Shown here: positions 59,101 to 62,100 of the stretch, piece after piece
How the letters are laid out: every line of letters begins with the position of its first letter
How positions within the stretch are numbered: position 1 is the first letter of the stretch
Source: Ypsolopha sequella
Lineage: Eukaryota > Arthropoda > Insecta > Lepidoptera > Ypsolophidae
NCBI GenBank assembly: GCA_934047225.1
Contig: OW203987.1
Location: forward strand, 3,127,501-3,191,500
Direction of reading: 5' to 3'
DNA length: 64,000 bases
Notes under the pieces: generated by a model
Told to the model about the DNA's origin: nothing
Database searches by the model: none
Seen by the model: only the letters and a program-made list of their open reading frames with translations
Position numbers and translations under genes: made by a program

Positions 59101-62100
59101 ACGAAATACAGAAGGTTAGACTACTAAAGTCATTGTTCTATTTGAATAGCTCTTGACATACAGGTTGTTGATTTTGTCCACAACTTACGTCACATGAATA
59201 GTATACATGATGCTTATTTCAAAAAACAGAATTAAAAAAATTAAAACCACTTGAAGAAGGAGTTATGCCCGTTTTTATATGTCCTAAAATTATTTTTTAT
59301 AAACAGCAAATACGGCGTAGATCTAGTATTTACCTACTCGGGTGCCCCTCCCCGCCCCGCCGCTGCTCCGCCAGTGCTGAGTCAATTTGATCATGTCTGT
59401 CGTACACTAGATAAAATATCGTAAATAAATTTTCGAAAAAAAATAAAAGCACATTTTTGTCATCAGCATCGTGAATATAACTTACCCACTGAAGGAAGTT
59501 GTTGACCAAATCAACATCATGTATAACCCTGAGGTGGTGTCAGGTGTTTCCAAGTGGGAACTGTCAAGAAAACAGTCAACATGCGTTCACCTTTTCACTG
59601 ACGATTTTGATGTCCCAATGCCCTATCGCCTTGCACTGGGCATAAATGCACACTTTTTAGGGCTCGCAAACTTACCATAGAGTGTTTTCCTCTGTGCTAA
59701 GTTTACAAATATTATGCACACAAGTTCTGAATAACATATTTGTGAATTGCAACCAAATACTCAGGTCTCAATATTGAGAAGCAGGTCTGAGGTAAGCGGA
59801 TAATGGTAGAGATTATATTAATTACGAACTTAACCGCGAGCACGAGACTAGTAATTTTACAAATAAATTAAAACTCACAGGTCCTGGACTACGTGACGGA
59901 AATCAACCGTCGACGTAACCTCGCCGCCACCGTCACTCACTACTACGACTCTTGGCGACAACTCACTGAAATACTGTTCTGTGTCGCTCCCAACGACATA
60001 CTGGATCTCGAAGCGAGAAAGAACCTACTGTTGAACATCTTACAGGATCTATTAAACAAGATCCCGCCAGCTGAAGTATTACCGCAGATAGGTAACCTAG
60101 CTTCGGGAACCGTTCTACTCTTGCTAGTCAATCTACGGCATTGCTACATCATACAGAAGAGAGATTCCAATCTGAAATCGCAAGATTTCGAGGCGTCATT
60201 CTTCGGCCCGTCCAACCACATCATGCAAACCAAATCCCTGACGTTAAAATTCGTCCTGCACAAGATTTTAAGCTGGATTTTAGTATCGGGGGGCTCGACG
60301 CAGAAGATGCGCGTCAATTTATACGGCGCGTTACTGAATTACTTAAACATAGTGAATCTAAAGACAAGTACAGCGGAGAGTAAAGACGATACGAATATCA
60401 ACGAATCATACGTCAGCCGTTTAGATAGCTCGAAAGGCCCTTCAACAAGAGAAGAGTCTGCTTTAAAGAACATGGTGGTGGACGTGATAAGTGAGTTTGG
60501 AGAGAACCTGTGTTCGATAGTGTGCGGTGATTGTATCGGGGCAGGTCATGACGTGTGTCGTATGGTGGCGCTGAGCTGTCTCGACACGCTGGTCGAGATC
60601 AATCCGCAGACGGACTGGATGCACACGCTGACTGACCAGGGCTACTTGAGGAGTTTGATCGACAGTCTTCTGCAAGATGATGACGGACTGCAACAGGTTA
60701 TTATTGAACTTGACGTATTATTTTAACCATCATTTACTATCTTTGCACTGTTTTCAAGCAGTCCTGTCAACAGAATAAGGCTGATAAAGCTGTTGCGGTG
60801 GATTTTTTTTATTTATTAAACAAAACTTAAATCTATATTTACAGGTACTGATTACTTAATGCGAAAAATAAGCTAACACTTATGATATATTATGTTTCAC
60901 GTAAATAACATTTTAACTTAAAAATTTAAATTTAATAACTTAAAATTAAATAACATAATGTATACAAAGCGCCTTTACTAATTCTCCCAGAGAGCAACTA
61001 AATAAATGTAATTGTTTAGCTACGACATACATACATACACAGAGCCGCATTATAGGACGTGGAGGCCCCTGGGCAACAGCGAAGTACAGGCACCTTCTTT
61101 GATTCAAGATCGATCATATATCCGCTGTTTCCATAAGTGCTCATATGTATTACTATAACAAAAAACAAAACTAAGAATACCTACAATAACATTATCTTAT
61201 TGTTACAATTCGTGTTTTTTGCCAATTGTGTGATAAAACTTGTTGAATAACAAGCTTTCCAAATTTGTATACTTGTCACGCCAGTATAGTTCGCCATTTT
61301 GACACTTCGCATACAGTCCACTAAAATCAATAATTTTAATTTATTGGCGGAGCCACTATTATGGGGGACCCTCTCTTGTGGAGGCCCCGGGGCTGTAGTT
61401 CCAGTTGTCTCCCCTGAATCCGACCCTGTACATACATACACTTTTTCTTAATAAAACACAATTTTCTCTGCAGGCTCTAGAAACGAACCCAAAAACTCTC
61501 AGAGTCCTGTACGTGTACGAATCCAAGATGGCTTTGCTGATCAAAATAGCGGGCACCGTGATGGGCGCCGCGTGCGTGCTGGCAGCGGGGACACTCTCTT
61601 GTCTCGCCAACATGAAGGCTCTGGGTTGTCATCCCGATGTGCTCGCCGCCACCGAGACTGAAGCGCAACCTACCAGAGTACACAGGTAAAACAACTATCC
61701 AACTGATTATGAGAATAATATTTTGAGAAAAATACATGGATCAACTGAAAAAGGAGGCGGAAGTCAAATGCTACAAAACAAGAGAATCGCTCTTAAATCT
61801 ATTACAACATTGCTTTAGTATACGATATGCTTTTAAACTGTACTAAAAGATGATTTGTGTGAATTTGAGATTTGGTGAATAAATTAAAATTTGGACACAC
61901 ATTGGTAAATAAACGAGTTCCATCTTTGAACGGAAATTATAACGGTCCATTCACCCCATAGATATCATAATACTATTGTTACAATTCAGTGCTCTACCCG
62001 CGATAGGTGGAGGTGTGACTTCGATTCCTACTCGCTATATTACAATACAATACAATATTCTTTACTGTACACCCAAGAAAACATAAATAAGGGAACAGTT

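Noticed and set aside
59471..59680. 69-codon frame in intron 23
   Set aside because: It overlaps a dispersed repeat also present at 6990-7060 and has no family resemblance.
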